Source: a delta proteobacterium MLS_D
GTDB taxonomy: Bacteria; Desulfobacterota; Syntrophia; Syntrophales; UBA2210
Assembly (NCBI GenBank): GCA_002030015.1
Contig: LQBH01000013.1
Coordinates: 62,001 to 126,000 of the forward strand
DNA length: 64,000 nt
Direction of reading: 5' to 3'
Shown: positions 62,864 through 64,000 of the stretch, piece after piece
Layout: every line of letters starts with the position of its first letter
Numbering within the stretch: position 1 is the first letter of the stretch
Translations under genes and position numbers: made by a program
Notes under the pieces: model-generated
Database searches by the model: none
Told to the model about the DNA's origin: nothing
Seen by the model: only the letters and a program-made list of their open reading frames with translations

Positions 62864-64000
62864 ATGGGAACCCCGGTCAGAGTCTTGATAATAGAAGATT
62901 CAGAAGACGACAGTCTCCTGGTGGTGCGCCGGATGAGACAGGGCGACTATGATCCTGACTGGTTGCGGGTTGAAACGGCGGAAGCGATGACGGCCGCTCT
63001 TCATGAAGAAACATGGGACCTGGTTCTCTGTGATTATAAGCTGCCGAAATTTGATGGTCTTACTGCCCTCGAAATTTTTAAAGACAGTGGTCTGGACATA
63101 CCCTTTATTCTTGTTTCGGGGGACATCGGGGAAGAAATCGCCGTGGAAGCAATGAGAGCGGGCGCTCATGATTACATTATGAAAGGAAACCTTGCGCGCC
63201 TGATTCCGGCGGTTGAGAGAGAACTGAGGGAAGCGGCCTCACGAAAAGAAAAAAGAAACGCCGATCAGGAATTACAGCGGAGCAGGGCGCTTCTCGAAAG
63301 CGCCGGCCGAATGGCGCGATTCGGCGGCTGGAGCGCGAATCTCGCAGACATGAGGGTGACATGGTCCGACCAGGTGGCGGTACTTCACGAAGTGACACCC
63401 GGTACGTCCCTTACCGTGCGGGAGTGGATCGAATTTATCGCTCCCGAATCGAGGGACGGGATAGCCCGGGCGTTTGAAGAATGCTCGAGACGGGGTGTGC
63501 CCTACGACGAGGAAATGGAAATAATCACCGCGCGGGGAGGTCGACTCTGGGTCCGGACCACGGGAAAGGCCGTTCGAGACGAATCGGGTACGATCGTGGG
63601 CATACAGGGGGCGTTTCAAGATATCACCGAGAGCAAAAAAAATGTCGAGAAACTACGGAAAGCCTTGGGAGCGACCATCCAGGCAATGGCCGCCGCCGTG
63701 GAAACAAGGGATCCCTATACCGCCGGCCACCAGCGGAGAGTGTCAGACCTGGCCCGCTCCATCGGCGCGGAAATGAAGCTCGACCTGGACGTTATCGACG
63801 GCCTCCGCATGGCCGCCTCCATTCATGATATCGGAAAAATATCCGTGCCCGCTGAAATTTTGAGCAAACCGACGAGGCTTTCGAATGTTGAGTTCGATCT
63901 CATAAAGACGCACTCGCGTGCCGGGTTTGACATTCTTAAAGATATTGCATTCCCCTGGCCCATTGCGCGCATAGTTCTCGAACACCATGAGCGGATAAAC
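62864..64000 (+). CDS. Response regulator with PAS and HD-GYP domains (3' end outside window)
   Basis: An open frame of 379 codons running off the window. A receiver domain (about 1-120) has acid pocket IIEDSEDDS, phospho-acceptor in VLCDYKLP and lysine in DYIMKGN, all intact. A PAS/PAC domain follows (about 145-260, FGGWSANLAD, then GKAVRDESGTIVGIQGAFQDITE). The last part is an HD-GYP domain: VETRDPYTAGHQRRV, then SIHDIGKISVP and LEHHERIN at the edge. HD-GYP enzymes degrade cyclic di-GMP; the GYP motif itself is past the end. The ribosome site is weak. Confidence 0.88.
   Translation, partial: MGTPVRVLIIEDSEDDSLLVVRRMRQGDYDPDWLRVETAEAMTAALHEETWDLVLCDYKLPKFDGLTALEIFKDSGLDIPFILVSGDIGEEIAVEAMRAGAHDYIMKGNLARLIPAVERELREAASRKEKRNADQELQRSRALLESAGRMARFGGWSANLADMRVTWSDQVAVLHEVTPGTSLTVREWIEFIAPESRDGIARAFEECSRRGVPYDEEMEIITARGGRLWVRTTGKAVRDESGTIVGIQGAFQDITESKKNVEKLRKALGATIQAMAAAVETRDPYTAGHQRRVSDLARSIGAEMKLDLDVIDGLRMAASIHDIGKISVPAEILSKPTRLSNVEFDLIKTHSRAGFDILKDIAFPWPIARIVLEHHERIN

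Noticed and set aside
1-64000. CRISPR arrays, insertion sequences, prophage
   Set aside because: No regularly spaced repeats, transposase, integrase or phage genes were seen.

Overview
This window reads as a chromosomal segment of an anaerobic Gram-negative bacterium of the Desulfobacterota (the former Deltaproteobacteria), most like the syntrophic Syntrophales/Syntrophobacterales. This is inferred from gene content, since there is no rRNA marker. The supporting genes are a selenocysteine formate dehydrogenase, a K+-dependent membrane pyrophosphatase, an ADP-forming acyl-CoA synthetase subunit, a CaiB-type CoA-transferase, a 2-hydroxyacyl-CoA dehydratase/benzoyl-CoA-reductase-like module, a Cam-class gamma carbonic anhydrase and type IV pilus retraction motors. 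The DNA is GC-rich, genes are tightly packed, and many overlap by 1-14 bases. No phage, insertion sequence, CRISPR array or rRNA operon is visible.

Layout. 1-10.9 kb: the 3' end of rapZ, an M23 peptidase, then a rightward run (LysE exporter, coaBC, family-4 uracil-DNA glycosylase, NfeD protease, slipin, small membrane protein, HAD phosphatase, FG-GAP protein), tRNA-Met with its own terminator, a universal stress protein and a DUF2062 protein. 10.9-18.6 kb: leftward hrpA, a small Rho-N-domain protein, and leftward fdhA read through an in-frame UGA. 18.5-22.4 kb: rpsF-rpsR, then rplI-dnaB, facing rpoH. 22.6-32.9 kb: diadenylate cyclase-clpB, DUF1844-ispE-SDR-tRNA-Gln-prs-rplY-pth, and hppA. 32.9-33.5 kb: a non-coding stretch with two related hairpin elements and a strong terminator. 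33.5-37.9 kb: a leftward operon (small coiled-coil protein, HD hydrolase, TPR lipoprotein, GerMN protein, EF-G). 38-46.8 kb: a LysM protein with an ATP-pyrophosphatase, DUF4301, pilT-pilU-pseudoreceiver, carbonic anhydrase and coaE. 46.9-54.9 kb: an ABC/ABC-2/GldG/DUF4340 operon, CaiB, a HAD protein and a membrane-anchored hypothetical. 54.9-64 kb: a GpsA-like dehydrogenase and acyl-CoA synthetase, efp-epmA, the dehydratase module, and the start of a receiver-PAS-HD-GYP regulator cut by the window edge.

How it fits together. Housekeeping functions dominate: translation (S6, S18, L9, L25, EF-G, EF-P and its lysyl-ligase, Pth, two tRNAs), replication (DnaB), heat shock (RpoH, ClpB) and coenzyme A synthesis (CoaBC, CoaE). 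Energy and carbon genes suggest formate/CO2 exchange, acyl-CoA handling and pyrophosphate-driven ion pumping. The least explained parts are the hppA-fusA intergenic RNA-like elements, the hairpin with a U-tract at the very start of the fdhA transcript, the candidate S6:S18-binding leader of rpsF, and a diadenylate cyclase with an altered second active-site motif.
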